A stretch of DNA of 64,000 nucleotides, from contig JASFXZ010000020.1 of assembly GCA_032209605.1 (NCBI GenBank), forward strand, positions 1,495,501-1,559,500. Reading direction: 5' to 3'. The stretch comes from Mactromeris polynyma. Its lineage: Eukaryota; Mollusca; Bivalvia; Venerida; Mactridae. The position numbers and the translations under genes are program-made. The notes below the pieces were generated by a model. That model saw only the letters and a program-made list of their open reading frames with translations, was not told the origin of the DNA and made no database searches. Shown piece by piece: positions 60,101 to 64,000 of this stretch (the first letter of the stretch is position 1; each line of letters starts with the position of its first letter).

Positions 60101-63100
60101 ATATTTTTTTTGGCAGCCTACCGATCCTTATATTTTTGACCTCACTACCGAAACAACGCACAGTGTTTTACTGTATTTTATATTTCAGAATGGGTCGTTA
60201 CAGTTCTGAAATGTTCCGTGCCTGTCGTCTAGTTGTTGATACCGGTTTGCATTATTATAAGTAAGTATTATTGAATGGAAGTCACCCTGCTAGCTCAACA
60301 TATGATTACCACTGTTGGATTTCCAACTTCTTCTGTTTTTGACGTCATTTCCAGAGAACGTCACATATGACTTCACTATGTACTGACAGTAAGCAATATG
60401 TTTCCCCATATGGCAGTATGAAAATGAAGTGACCATATTTATCATTATTGTTTGCATCTTGTGTCCCATTTGGCTTTGTAATTGTTTCAATGCATGCTTA
60501 TTATTTTAATCCTTATTTTACTTAGGTTACTCTAACGATGTTTTGTTGTCTGTTGTTTTCCAAAGGTCTGAACTGCGAGGTATTGTCTTGTGTATGTGGC
60601 ATTCCCTGTGACAACTTAATCTCTCTTCCAAACAAAACATAACATCATTATAGTTCCAACGTTTGTAGTCAGTGTATCGTTTGAACAACTTACACCGTGC
60701 AGCCTTTCCAGAGCAATACCCTTTGAGAAAGAAAATCAATCGGCTGTATTGTGTGATGAAAATTAGTAGAAACATTACAGACATATCAGACTTTCTGTGT
60801 GAGAAATTTCTAATAGACATATTAATATGTAATTGCAATATCCTAAAAAAGTACTTATAACTTTTGTTAAGTGTATAAGTTATTTGTATATTGTTGTTAT
60901 TGACGTTCCATACTTAATTTCAAGTTGGACGAGAGAACGAGCCATTGAGTTTGTGCTCAATTACACATCTATTGCCCGATCTGGTGTAGAAATAGAAATT
61001 GACAGGTATATTACATGGCCTGGTCAGGCAACTGCTTATAAAATTGGAGAGCTGAAAATACGGGAGTTACGTCGCCAGGCACATTGTGCATTAGGTATGT
61101 ATCAAATGACTAGTTAGCTCAACATGTATTATCCTGACTTTCATGTCAATGAGTTGGTCAGCGGCAACTTTCTTACTTGCTCTTTTTATGGTAACAATAG
61201 CAGGATAAGTGAGATGATTGAGGCATCCTTAGACCACGGTCTAATCCCCGATGGTTTATTGCAAGTGCCTTTGCCAAAGTGGAAGCAAATCACGTGTTTT
61301 GTCGGGATATTGTTGCTCTACAAATGACCTCTTTGTATACTGTTTCCATTGTATATGTATGGAGAACATGGAGAGAATGCCATCTGTTAATAAATGCTTG
61401 CCGTTCGCTTAACTATGAAGGACATATCGTGTTTTTATAAACCTATGATTTAACATAAAAATCCAACAACAAATTGTGAACTTACCGAATCGTCCAAGAA
61501 ATGTTGGGTTGGATTTCCGTAAACAACTAGTTTTGATAGATGCTTTAAGAGGATACATACATTGATATGATGATATATTTTCTGTGAACTCATATTTTCA
61601 CCCATAATTATGTGTATTGTGTCATGTATTGTATTTGCAATTGTTTACATGGACATGTATGTATTATGTATGTTATGTCTCTCCCTGTAATGTTGAGTTG
61701 TTTGTTTATTTCCGTTTCTTTATTCCTTTTTATAGATACTGGATGCCGGGGGGGGATGTTGTGCATATCGCAACAAACCAATGATACATGAGTGTAATAG
61801 TTTCTTTGTTAATATCGTTACTTGCCTACTTAGTAAATATATGTGTATGTGTTGCAAATCAATGACCATATAGCGGTTAAGTGAAGTTAGCTAGCTGTTA
61901 AATAGATTAAAACCCCAGTGTCTTCACTGGAAGTCCCAGGACTGTAATTCGCCCCTGTTTCTATGCATGTTTACCCTTGCACCTCCTCAGTGCCTGTTTT
62001 GTAGACTGTTGTTTTCCCGGGGATCTGTGTGGTGATAACAATATAAAATATGCATAAAGCGTTTTATGCTGGCTATTATTGTTCGTTCACTCAGCAGTGT
62101 ACATGTTTACAAATTATTTTCTTAAATGTCAGACGAGATATTTTTAATATAATCATATTTAAATGTACTTAACTGTTGTATGTGATGTGTTGCCATATTG
62201 CATATTACAAATGAAGTGCTATATATAAAGCATATACATTTTCCGTACAAATACATATATAAAATGTATTAATATACGTACATGTATATTGTAATATTAA
62301 TATGGATCGTATTTTTGTATGAGTGATAGGTTGTGCCATTTGCTTTAAGTGAATGTAAAATTTAATTTAAATCATTAATTTAAAAAAGAACACCACAAAG
62401 TGCATTCACGTGTGACAAGCTCCTAAGTCTGGCATGTACAGACTTTTGGACTTTATTTGTATTTGGTCAAATTGTATTCCCCGTGCCGTTTTAATTGAGT
62501 CCCATTTATGATCCTTATCAAATTAAGAGTCGTATGTATCCACAAGTCTTCGCAGAATTATAGCAAATAAATATACCGTATAAATATATGCATTATATAT
62601 ATAGAAATGTATCATATATATGTAAGAAAATTGCATAAAAATGAAAACGTTTGAAAAGTGCAGCCGGGACATCAAATGCGATATTCAACTCCAAAAGAAA
62701 ACTTATCCACATTCACAGTACCCGGCAGTTTTATTTATTATGTATGTAGATGGTTCTACCTCTGATTTCAGGTGATCGGTTTGACATTCGCAAGTTTCAT
62801 TCCGTTATATTAAACAGTGGGCCTGTACCATTAGAGATAATGGAACGAAGAATACAGCAGTGGATACAACTAGAAAAAGGTACATTCATTTAAATTAATA
62901 AAAATATTTTGCAGCAATTGTTTATTGAACAAATTTAAATTAAACACTCTTGGAATTACACCCGTTCTCAAATTTCTGTATTACTTACATCTTTGAATAT
63001 GAGCTATAGGTTTTTTCATATGCCATGTTTTAGCATGAATTGTAGTAATTGGGTGGATTAAGCTGTATATCGTAACAAATATACTACTCAAATATTGGTC

Positions 63101-63888
63101 AGATTCACTATGGTTTCTGTATGACATTGTTACTTGTTGTGGTTGAAATTGCTACAAATGCATTTTGTATTAAACTTCAATGTTTTCTTTGCTTCAAAGA
63201 CGGACAAATTCTGCATTATCTAGACGCCGTCGATGTTCTACATTTGCCATGTTTACTGACAATTGTCAACACAACAGTGCATAAAAACGAGCAACACTGA
63301 AAATGTTACCATATTTATGTAGTGACGTACGTGTATATAGTTGATGTTTCCATCCAATTGTTGCCCCTTTAAGCGATTTTGGCAGTTTTGACGCTCTTCA
63401 TTTTTGCATTGTTGGTCGGTGAATAATTGCCAGTGTAATGTGTGATATCAACTGCAACCTGATCAAACACAAATCCGGAATTCACTTAAAATAGCTTTAT
63501 ACTATGGCTACGAGCCAAAGTTCTGATTCATTGAAGTTAAAGTAGGAATAAAATGCTGTCTTTGTTTTCATTACGATTCGTGCTAGCTGATCATTTGGCC
63601 TTTGCTTTACATTAAACTATTGATAACCCCCCTGGATTCCATAATGGCCGTTGGTCATTGTGCTTGTATAGTAGCAATTACAGCATTATGGCAAATGGCA
63701 ACTAATTAACATCTACTGTATGCGATGGTTATATTACGTTGTATCTTTCAGGCACACTAGAGAAAATAATGAGTGATTTCTGGTCCTGGAGAATGGAAGG
63801 GTCACCCGAGTTCGCTTCTACCCTTAATATCTACAAATATAATGATAGACTGAACTCATACAAGTATGAGAAATTCGACAAAGATAAA
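30161..63888 (+). CDS. Secreted DUF885-family protein with tandem DUF885 domains (3' partial)
   Basis: Eighteen exons join in frame to 640 codons and run past the right edge. Residues 1-12 ([12 protein letters not shown]) are a signal peptide, probably cleaved near the first junction. Residues ~15-594 form one full DUF885 domain. Landmarks in order: [69 protein letters not shown] (408-417), [11 protein letters not shown] (454-464), [15 protein letters not shown] (529-543) and [10 protein letters not shown]. The paired His/Glu motifs resemble a zinc-metallopeptidase site; from memory the family is grouped with gluzincin-like peptidases, but its substrate is unknown. About nine N-X-S/T sequons fit a secreted glycoprotein. 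From residue ~595 a second domain begins ([14 protein letters not shown]), encoded by exon 18 with the same phases as exon 2. A 5' UTR exon probably lies upstream, because an acceptor (TTTCAG) precedes the ATG by 15 bp. Confidence 0.9.
30345..30820 (-). repeat. Dispersed repeat copy (minus orientation)
   Basis: On the minus strand it contains TTGTCTTATGTGGTGTTCCC, matching plus-strand copies near 35985 and 60585. It also contains ACCATATAGCGGTTAAGTGT, matching 61865-61890. This links both halves as one element of about 450 bp. No coding frame was recognised. Confidence 0.65.
30821..32140. other. DUF885 intron 1, AT-rich part
   Basis: A phrase CTCTTGATCAACAACTTCTC near 30902 resembles GAGCAACAACCTCTC phrases at 40095-40240 and 59460-59480, probably relics of another DNA element. 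No exon or RNA was recognised. Confidence 0.45.
32145..32225 (+). mobile_element. Possible non-LTR retrotransposon 3' end
   Basis: The sequence CATGGGCCGCGAGTCTTATT, then GAAAATAAAACTATATCTATCTATAC, has the look of a LINE tail: a polyadenylation-like AATAAAA followed by a short microsatellite (TATC)n. No reverse-transcriptase frame is present, so it would be a severely 5'-truncated copy. Confidence 0.35.
32485..32519 (+). repeat. (GTGTGGC)n microsatellite, ~5 copies
   Basis: A perfect 7-bp repeat GTGTGGC in intron 1. Confidence 0.95.
32520..33328. other. DUF885 intron 1, with TATCTGGTTAA-rich segment
   Basis: Segment 32880-33020 repeats TATCTAGTTAA / TATCTGGTTAA in both orientations (for example GATAACCAGATAATTATC), giving foldback potential. 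Segment 32690-32850 resembles a MITE interior (GGTCCCGATTTCACAAAATA at its left). No gene was recognised. Confidence 0.45.
33330..33903 (+). repeat. 30-bp tandem array, ~19 copies, directly before the duplicated exon 2 acceptors
   Basis: The unit reads TTACATATAATACCATACAG then TCGTAAACTG. A TATATAACC variant occurs at alternate positions in the right half (33575-33860), making a 60-bp dimer pattern there. The array ends 20 bp before the first 90-bp unit. Confidence 0.95.
33922..34371 (+). repeat. 5 x 90-bp tandem duplication of the DUF885 exon 2 acceptor plus 5' exon part
   Basis: Acceptors TTTTACAG precede exon starts at 33955, 34045, 34135, 34225 and 34315, exactly 90 bp apart. Each unit holds ~32 bp of intron end and ~58 bp of exon ([17 protein letters not shown]). 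In units 1-4 the exon part runs into AGATGA or AGGTGA, an in-frame TGA. Only unit 5 continues as GCTAGATACTGG into real coding sequence. Unit 5 also differs in its branch-point region (TTAATTATAAC instead of TTATTAAGAAC or TTATTGAGAAC). Confidence 0.93.
34315..34481 (+). CDS. DUF885 gene exon 2 (genuine copy)
   Basis: Acceptor TTTTACAG ends at 34314 and donor GTAAGT starts at 34482; phase 1 to phase 0. It encodes [12 protein letters not shown], then [13 protein letters not shown] and IEVLDLRK. Its first ~58 bp are the fifth copy of a 90-bp duplication. Confidence 0.9.
34631..34810. mobile_element. MITE with Tigger/pogo-like ends
   Basis: The left end TATAGTCGGATCTCGTTCAT and the minus-strand right end TACAGATGGGCCTCGTTTAT continue inward as TCGAA. 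The flanking TA on both sides fits a TA target. It lies in intron 2. A diverged second copy is at 39860-40021. Confidence 0.7.
34811..35557. other. DUF885 intron 2 remainder
   Basis: AT-rich. An open frame on the + strand begins at 35321 and runs into exon 3, but the part before 35558 does not resemble the family. No repeat was recognised. Confidence 0.45.
35558..35688 (+). CDS. DUF885 gene exon 3
   Basis: Acceptor GTTTCAG ends at 35557 and donor GTAAGT starts at 35689; phase 0 to phase 2. It encodes [17 protein letters not shown] through YLDGYKW. The frame is open upstream of the acceptor, but phase and domain alignment favour 35558. Confidence 0.85.
35880..36060 (+). repeat. Dispersed repeat copy
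   Basis: TTTACTCTTGCACCTCCTCA, then TTGTCTTATGTATGTGGCGT and TTCCCTGTAAG match the copies near 17485, 30345 (minus), 60540 and 61960. Confidence 0.7.
36522..36654 (+). CDS. DUF885 gene exon 4
   Basis: Acceptor ATTCAG ends at 36521 and donor GTAGGT starts at 36655; phase 2 to phase 0. It encodes the family block [17 protein letters not shown] and a helix ending KIELWGLQ. Confidence 0.93.
36706..37735 (+). repeat. 29-bp tandem array, ~35 copies, in intron 4
   Basis: The unit reads GTTGTTATCCTGAAACGAAC then ATTCTGTGA. Variants are CCTTCTG, TTGGTTG and GAGATG. It starts about 50 bp after the exon 4 donor. Confidence 0.95.
37840..38460 (+). repeat. ~105-130-bp degenerate tandem repeat of a GGTCAAGGTCAC element, ~5 copies
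   Basis: Each copy contains TTTCCGGC(A/G)AATAACTT, GTTGATCATATTAATATCAA, ACTTGGTGTATAGTAAGAAC and AGGTCAAGGTCACCGATACT. The last two copies carry an inserted GAGCTCGCTTGGGATTG segment. It lies in intron 4, following the 29-bp array. Confidence 0.85.
38542..38610 (+). CDS. DUF885 gene exon 5
   Basis: Acceptor TTTCAG ends at 38541 and donor GTAGGA starts at 38611; phase 0 on both sides. It encodes [20 protein letters not shown], with three sequons in a row. The frame stays open through the donor to a stop at about 38811, so read-through would give a short alternative end. Confidence 0.8.
38611..39692. other. DUF885 intron 5
   Basis: The first 200 bp are an open extension of exon 5 (to ~38811). 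The rest is AT-rich with no recognised element. Confidence 0.45.
39693..39805 (+). CDS. DUF885 gene exon 6
   Basis: Acceptor ACTAG ends at 39692 and donor GTAAGT starts at 39806; phase 0 to phase 2. It encodes [11 protein letters not shown], then [17 protein letters not shown]. Confidence 0.85.
39860..40021. mobile_element. Diverged second copy of the 34631 MITE
   Basis: TGCATGGTTTCGAATAGCCC and the right end GAGGTCCGACTGTA match 34688-34707 and the minus-strand left end of the 34631 element. The left terminus is degraded. Confidence 0.65.
40022..40629. other. DUF885 intron 6 remainder
   Basis: TTGAGCAACAACCTCTC-type phrases recur at ~40095, 40140 and 40225, with TTACCAT(C/A)AAT before two of them, suggesting two or three diverged element copies. 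No gene was recognised. Confidence 0.4.
40630..40711 (+). CDS. DUF885 gene exon 7
   Basis: Acceptor TTTTAG ends at 40629 and donor GTAAAA starts at 40712; phase 2 to phase 0. It encodes [20 protein letters not shown] and LRDYLIE. Confidence 0.88.
40917..40988 (-). repeat. tRNA-like SINE head or tRNA pseudogene
   Basis: On the minus strand: GGTCCAATGGTAATGCGC (A-box-like), a well-paired anticodon arm CTGGACTAGTAATCCAG (anticodon AGT), and GCAGGTTCGATCCCTCG (B-box-like). The acceptor stem and part of the T stem do not pair, so a functional tRNA-Thr is unlikely. Confidence 0.55.
41043..41140 (+). repeat. ~32-bp tandem repeat, 3 copies
   Basis: GTGTTTTCATTGGTCAAT(A/C)TT then TTCAAAAAA is repeated three times in intron 7. 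Confidence 0.9.
41585..41752 (+). CDS. DUF885 gene exon 8
   Basis: Acceptor TTTCAG ends at 41584 and donor GTAAGT starts at 41753; phase 0 to phase 0. It encodes [26 protein letters not shown] and the diagnostic [17 protein letters not shown]. Confidence 0.94.
41800..41975 (+). repeat. 21-bp tandem array, ~8 copies, in intron 8
   Basis: The unit is GAGCACGTGGGTAACGAACC with one further base (A). It begins about 50 bp after the exon 8 donor. CACGTG is an E-box-like palindrome present in most copies. Confidence 0.93.
42091..42167 (-). repeat. tRNA-like SINE head
   Basis: On the minus strand it has TTAGCTCAGTTGGTAGAGCG (strong A box) and GAGTTTGAAATCC (B-box-like). The anticodon stem does not pair well. 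It lies in intron 8. Confidence 0.65.
42272..42957 (+). repeat. 43-bp tandem array, 16 copies, in intron 8
   Basis: The unit reads AGCGCAGGAAAGCATATACA then TGTACATACATGCAATCAATTAC. Copies are almost identical. All + frames stay open, giving several spurious frames of up to 250 codons. Confidence 0.96.
43281..43367 (+). CDS. DUF885 gene exon 9
   Basis: Acceptor TTTACAG ends at 43280 and donor GTAAGT starts at 43368; phase 0 to phase 0. It encodes [18 protein letters not shown], then FIQSP. Confidence 0.85.
43640..43965 (+). repeat. Degenerate ~60-bp tandem repeat, ~5 copies
   Basis: TACAACGTCATCCGGTGTAC then GGTTGCAACCAGTGACGAA recurs in eroded form. This is an old array compared with its neighbours. 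Confidence 0.6.
44010..44535. mobile_element. Nested foldback elements, left of the 47-bp satellite
   Basis: The outer element ends are CTTGCGTTCAGTTACGACTT (from ~44176) and, on the minus strand, CTTGCGTTCGGTTAAGGCTA (ending ~44533). To its left a second set (GGCTTACGTTTCGCAACGTT ... GCAACTGTAAGCCG) encloses AATTTGGTTCCCCGTG...GTCAGGGATACAAAA, a phrase repeated inside the first element at 44310-44365. It is the same family as the compact element at 48767-48979. Confidence 0.65.
44813..48625 (-). repeat. 47-bp satellite, ~81 copies, with a 27-unit higher-order repeat, in intron 9
   Basis: The + strand unit reads GTGACGTATGATATAGATGG then TAGTGTATGTGTACATGTAC and TGTCTGA. Variants (GATGTAGATTG, CATATATGG, GTGCAAGTG, GTGTTCATG) mark unit types. 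Four rare marks recur exactly 1269 bp (27 x 47) apart: GCAAGTG at 45880/47149, GCATGTG at 46303/47572, GTGCCGT at 46375/47644, ATGCTAG at 46578/47847. A shorter 12-unit (564-bp) shift links 47847 and 48411. No minus-strand frame has a stop, so frames of up to 982 codons are by-products. Confidence 0.96.
48767..48979. mobile_element. 213-bp foldback element with near-perfect long arms
   Basis: The left arm GCCGTGCGTTCGGTTAAGGC then TAACACTCGCACGAGT is matched on the minus strand by the right arm. Pairing continues through AAACTGTGCACGCATT and, after a short offset, AAGTACGCGCCC. Most of the element is therefore one imperfect palindrome around a loop near 48845-48870. It is much more GC-rich than its surroundings. 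It is in intron 9, about 140 bp right of the 47-bp satellite. Confidence 0.88.
49000..49725. other. DUF885 intron 9, unique part
   Basis: AT-rich. The open frame at 49474-49680 (+) is unrecognised and is treated as chance. No feature is supported. Confidence 0.45.
49730..50152. mobile_element. hAT-like MITE candidate
   Basis: On the minus strand the right end reads CTAGGGATGTCTACGAATGG, then GTATTCGAATATTCGG. The left end reads GAATGTCAACGAATATTCGG, then CATTCGAATATTCG. A terminal TAGGGATGT is common in hAT elements. The left terminus is degraded and no 8-bp target duplication was found. Confidence 0.5.
50153..50815. other. DUF885 intron 9, right end
   Basis: AT-rich. No recognised feature apart from the polypyrimidine tract before the exon 10 acceptor. 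Confidence 0.5.
50816..50910 (+). CDS. DUF885 gene exon 10
   Basis: Acceptor TTTACAG ends at 50815 and donor GTAAGT starts at 50911; phase 0 to phase 2. It encodes [19 protein letters not shown], then [11 protein letters not shown]. Confidence 0.88.
50960..51010 (+). mobile_element. Solo left end of the GAGATTGTCACGAGTT MITE family
   Basis: AACCACAGGAGATTGTCACG, then AGTTATTTCCCTTTACCCCT matches the left ends at 15621 and 58572. The right end was not found, and the 40-bp satellite starts shortly after. Confidence 0.7.
51070..54050 (+). repeat. 40-bp satellite, ~74 copies, with 480-bp higher-order repeat, in intron 10
   Basis: The unit reads ACGGTTTATGTTTGTGTCCT then GTGTCCCATTGGTCTTTGTA. 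Common variants are GTATTGTG, TGTCACATT and GTGTTTGTA. Twelve-unit blocks recur: TTTATATTTGTTTATT at ~51885 and ~52365 (480 bp), with lines 51601-51960 repeated almost exactly at 52081-52440 and a third related block near 53200-53680. Confidence 0.96.
54217..54324 (+). CDS. DUF885 gene exon 11
   Basis: Acceptor ATATAG ends at 54216 and donor GTAAGT starts at 54325; phase 2 to phase 2. It encodes [18 protein letters not shown], then [17 protein letters not shown]. Confidence 0.93.
54395..57490 (+). repeat. 84-bp satellite, ~37 copies, in intron 11
   Basis: The unit reads TACTACAAATTGGCAGTATA then CAACTGTCACCATGGAGACA and TGTGCTAGTACTACCTAGCA then TTGCT(A/T)GTGGTATACAAACACTAA. As 84 is a multiple of three, one + frame stays open for 751 codons as a hydrophobic 28-residue repeat (for example [15 protein letters not shown]). 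It begins about 70 bp after the exon 11 donor. The left part is more diverged (83-bp units); the right part (56000-57480) is nearly uniform. Confidence 0.95.
57491..57874. other. DUF885 intron 11, right end
   Basis: Unique AT-rich sequence before the exon 12 acceptor. No feature was recognised. Confidence 0.5.
57875..57935 (+). CDS. DUF885 gene exon 12 (putative metal-binding motif)
   Basis: Acceptor TTACAG ends at 57874 and donor GTATGT starts at 57936; phase 2 to phase 0. It encodes [20 protein letters not shown], the family's most conserved motif, at residues 408-417 for [10 protein letters not shown]. Confidence 0.95.
57949..58219 (+). repeat. 43/46-bp tandem array, ~6 copies, in intron 12
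   Basis: The unit reads TTTACATCTAACGCATGCG, (CCG), AGTCGT(G/C)AGTCAGTACGTG, then TATG. The two lengths differ by the optional CCG. It starts 14 bp after the exon 12 donor. Confidence 0.94.
58571..58706. mobile_element. Compact MITE of the GAGATTGTCACGAGTT family
   Basis: The left end ATCACTGGAGATTGTCACGA then GTTCTTTCCC and the minus-strand right end TCATAACCACGAGAGATTGT then TACGAGTTCTTTCCC are inverted repeats of ~35 bp. The interior has one GGGATAAACGGAAA unit. It is the unexpanded reference for copies at 15619-17190. Confidence 0.8.
58790..58900 (+). CDS. DUF885 gene exon 13
   Basis: Acceptor TTTCAG ends at 58789 and donor GTGAGC starts at 58901; phase 0 on both sides. It encodes [14 protein letters not shown] through FPFYTAYVE. 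The last Glu begins EGWALYAE. Confidence 0.92.
58951..59200 (+). repeat. 41-bp tandem array, 6 copies, in intron 13
   Basis: The unit reads ACAATGTATAGTGCCCCATC then GATACCATAATTCCGGTGCTT. Only the first copy differs (GTTCCCC). It starts 50 bp after the exon 13 donor. Confidence 0.96.
59436..59700 (+). repeat. Intronic segment duplicated at 61282-61545
   Basis: GAAGCAAATCACGTGTTTTG, AGAATGCCATCTGTTAATAA, GAAGGACATATCGTG and AAACAACTAGT occur in the same order in intron 13 and again in intron 16. Several point changes and small indels separate the two copies. Confidence 0.85.
59741..59811 (+). CDS. DUF885 gene exon 14
   Basis: Acceptor TTACAG ends at 59740 and donor GTAAGT starts at 59812; phase 0 to phase 2. 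It encodes [20 protein letters not shown]. The Glu at residue 461 is a candidate third metal ligand. Confidence 0.94.
60189..60260 (+). CDS. DUF885 gene exon 15
   Basis: Acceptor TTTCAG ends at 60188 and donor GTAAGT starts at 60261; phase 2 to phase 2. It encodes [20 protein letters not shown], then HYY. Confidence 0.93.
60305..60450 (+). mobile_element. Diverged left half of the 11510 MITE family
   Basis: TTGGATTTCCAACTTCTTCT, then ACGTCACATATGACTTCACT, AAGCAATAT and ATATGGCAGTATGAAAATGA follow the order of 11530-11640. The right inverted arm is missing. It is in intron 15. Confidence 0.75.
60540..60645 (+). repeat. Dispersed repeat copy
   Basis: TGTCTGTTGTTTTCC...TTGTCTTGTGTATGTGGCAT then TCCCTGTGACAACTTAATCTC matches copies near 17485, 30345 (minus) and 35880. 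Confidence 0.7.
60925..61094 (+). CDS. DUF885 gene exon 16
   Basis: Acceptor TTTCAAG ends at 60924 and donor GTATGT starts at 61095; phase 2 to phase 1. It encodes [17 protein letters not shown] and [20 protein letters not shown], then KIRELRRQ. Confidence 0.94.
61282..61545 (+). repeat. Second copy of the 59436-59700 segment
   Basis: It begins GAAGCAAATCACGTGTTTTG and is collinear with 59436-59700 to AAACAACTAG. It is in intron 16. Confidence 0.85.
61845..62045 (+). repeat. Dispersed repeat copy (plus orientation)
   Basis: AATGACCATATAGCGGTTAA then GCTAGCTGTTAAA is the inverted match to 30755-30815. TTTACCCTTGCACCTCCTCA follows, joining the two halves of the family. Confidence 0.7.
62046..62771. 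other. DUF885 intron 16, right part
   Basis: AT-rich with TATATA-rich stretches at 62220-62300 and 62570-62630. No feature was recognised. Confidence 0.5.
62772..62879 (+). CDS. DUF885 gene exon 17 (end of domain 1)
   Basis: Acceptor TTTCAG ends at 62771 and donor GTACAT starts at 62880; phase 1 to phase 1. It encodes [13 protein letters not shown], then [17 protein letters not shown]. Confidence 0.93.
62880..63751. other. DUF885 intron 17
   Basis: AT-rich inter-domain intron with no tandem array or recognised element. Confidence 0.5.
63752..63888 (+). CDS. DUF885 gene exon 18 (start of domain 2)
   Basis: Acceptor TTTCAG ends at 63751 and donor GTTAGT starts at 63889; phase 1 to phase 0, the same phases as exon 2. 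It encodes [20 protein letters not shown], then a diverged counterpart of the exon 2 region. Confidence 0.88.
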
Positions 63889-64000
63889 GTTAGTTGTGTT
63901 TTATACTTGTATGTATTTAAATTACATGAATGTTTTTTATCATTGACTGCTTTTGCCTTGGAAAGGAACTGTTTGCATGTACTTGAATCCACTCTATACA

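Overview
The window looks like nuclear DNA of a spiralian animal, most likely a bivalve mollusc. It is AT-rich, its genes have many short exons with GT-AG introns, and it carries tRNA-derived SINE heads, MITEs with long terminal inverted repeats and 'GGTCAAAGGTCAAGGTC'-type interspersed repeats. The genus cannot be fixed from the sequence. Roughly 28 kb of the 64 kb (over 40 %) is tandem repeat, in more than 20 unrelated arrays with units from 7 to 95 bp.

Layout. (1) 524-5455, + strand: the last six exons of a WD40 gene whose translation matches WRAP53/TCAB1, the Cajal-body and telomerase RNA targeting factor; a poly(A) signal follows at 5651. (2) 5.5-30.1 kb: a gene-free stretch of about 24.7 kb. 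It holds arrays of 61, 16, 19, 36, 25, 95, 53, 40, 40 and 38 bp units, several MITEs and two tRNA-like SINE heads. (3) 30161-63888 and beyond the right edge, + strand: an 18-exon stretch of a secreted DUF885-family protein. It has a signal-peptide exon, then a complete DUF885 domain (exons 2-17, with [10 protein letters not shown] and EGWALYAE motifs), then the first exon of a second DUF885 domain. Most of its long introns carry their own tandem array.

The two genes have no evident functional link. What joins the region is its mode of evolution. Both genes carry an in-place tandem duplication of a 3' splice site plus the first ~60 bp of the exon (3 x 87 bp in WRAP53, 5 x 90 bp in the DUF885 gene). 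Each extra copy has an in-frame stop, so use of any upstream acceptor would be a 'poison' event. Several arrays can be traced to a source: a 25-bp and a 61-bp satellite share the terminal motif of a local MITE family, a 53-bp array of exactly 97 units adjoins the 95-bp array it derives from, and a 38-bp array follows a tRNA-SINE head. At least eight genic arrays begin within about 15-175 bp downstream of a 5' splice site.

Very long open frames inside the arrays (up to 982 codons) are by-products of stop-free repeat units and are not annotated as genes.
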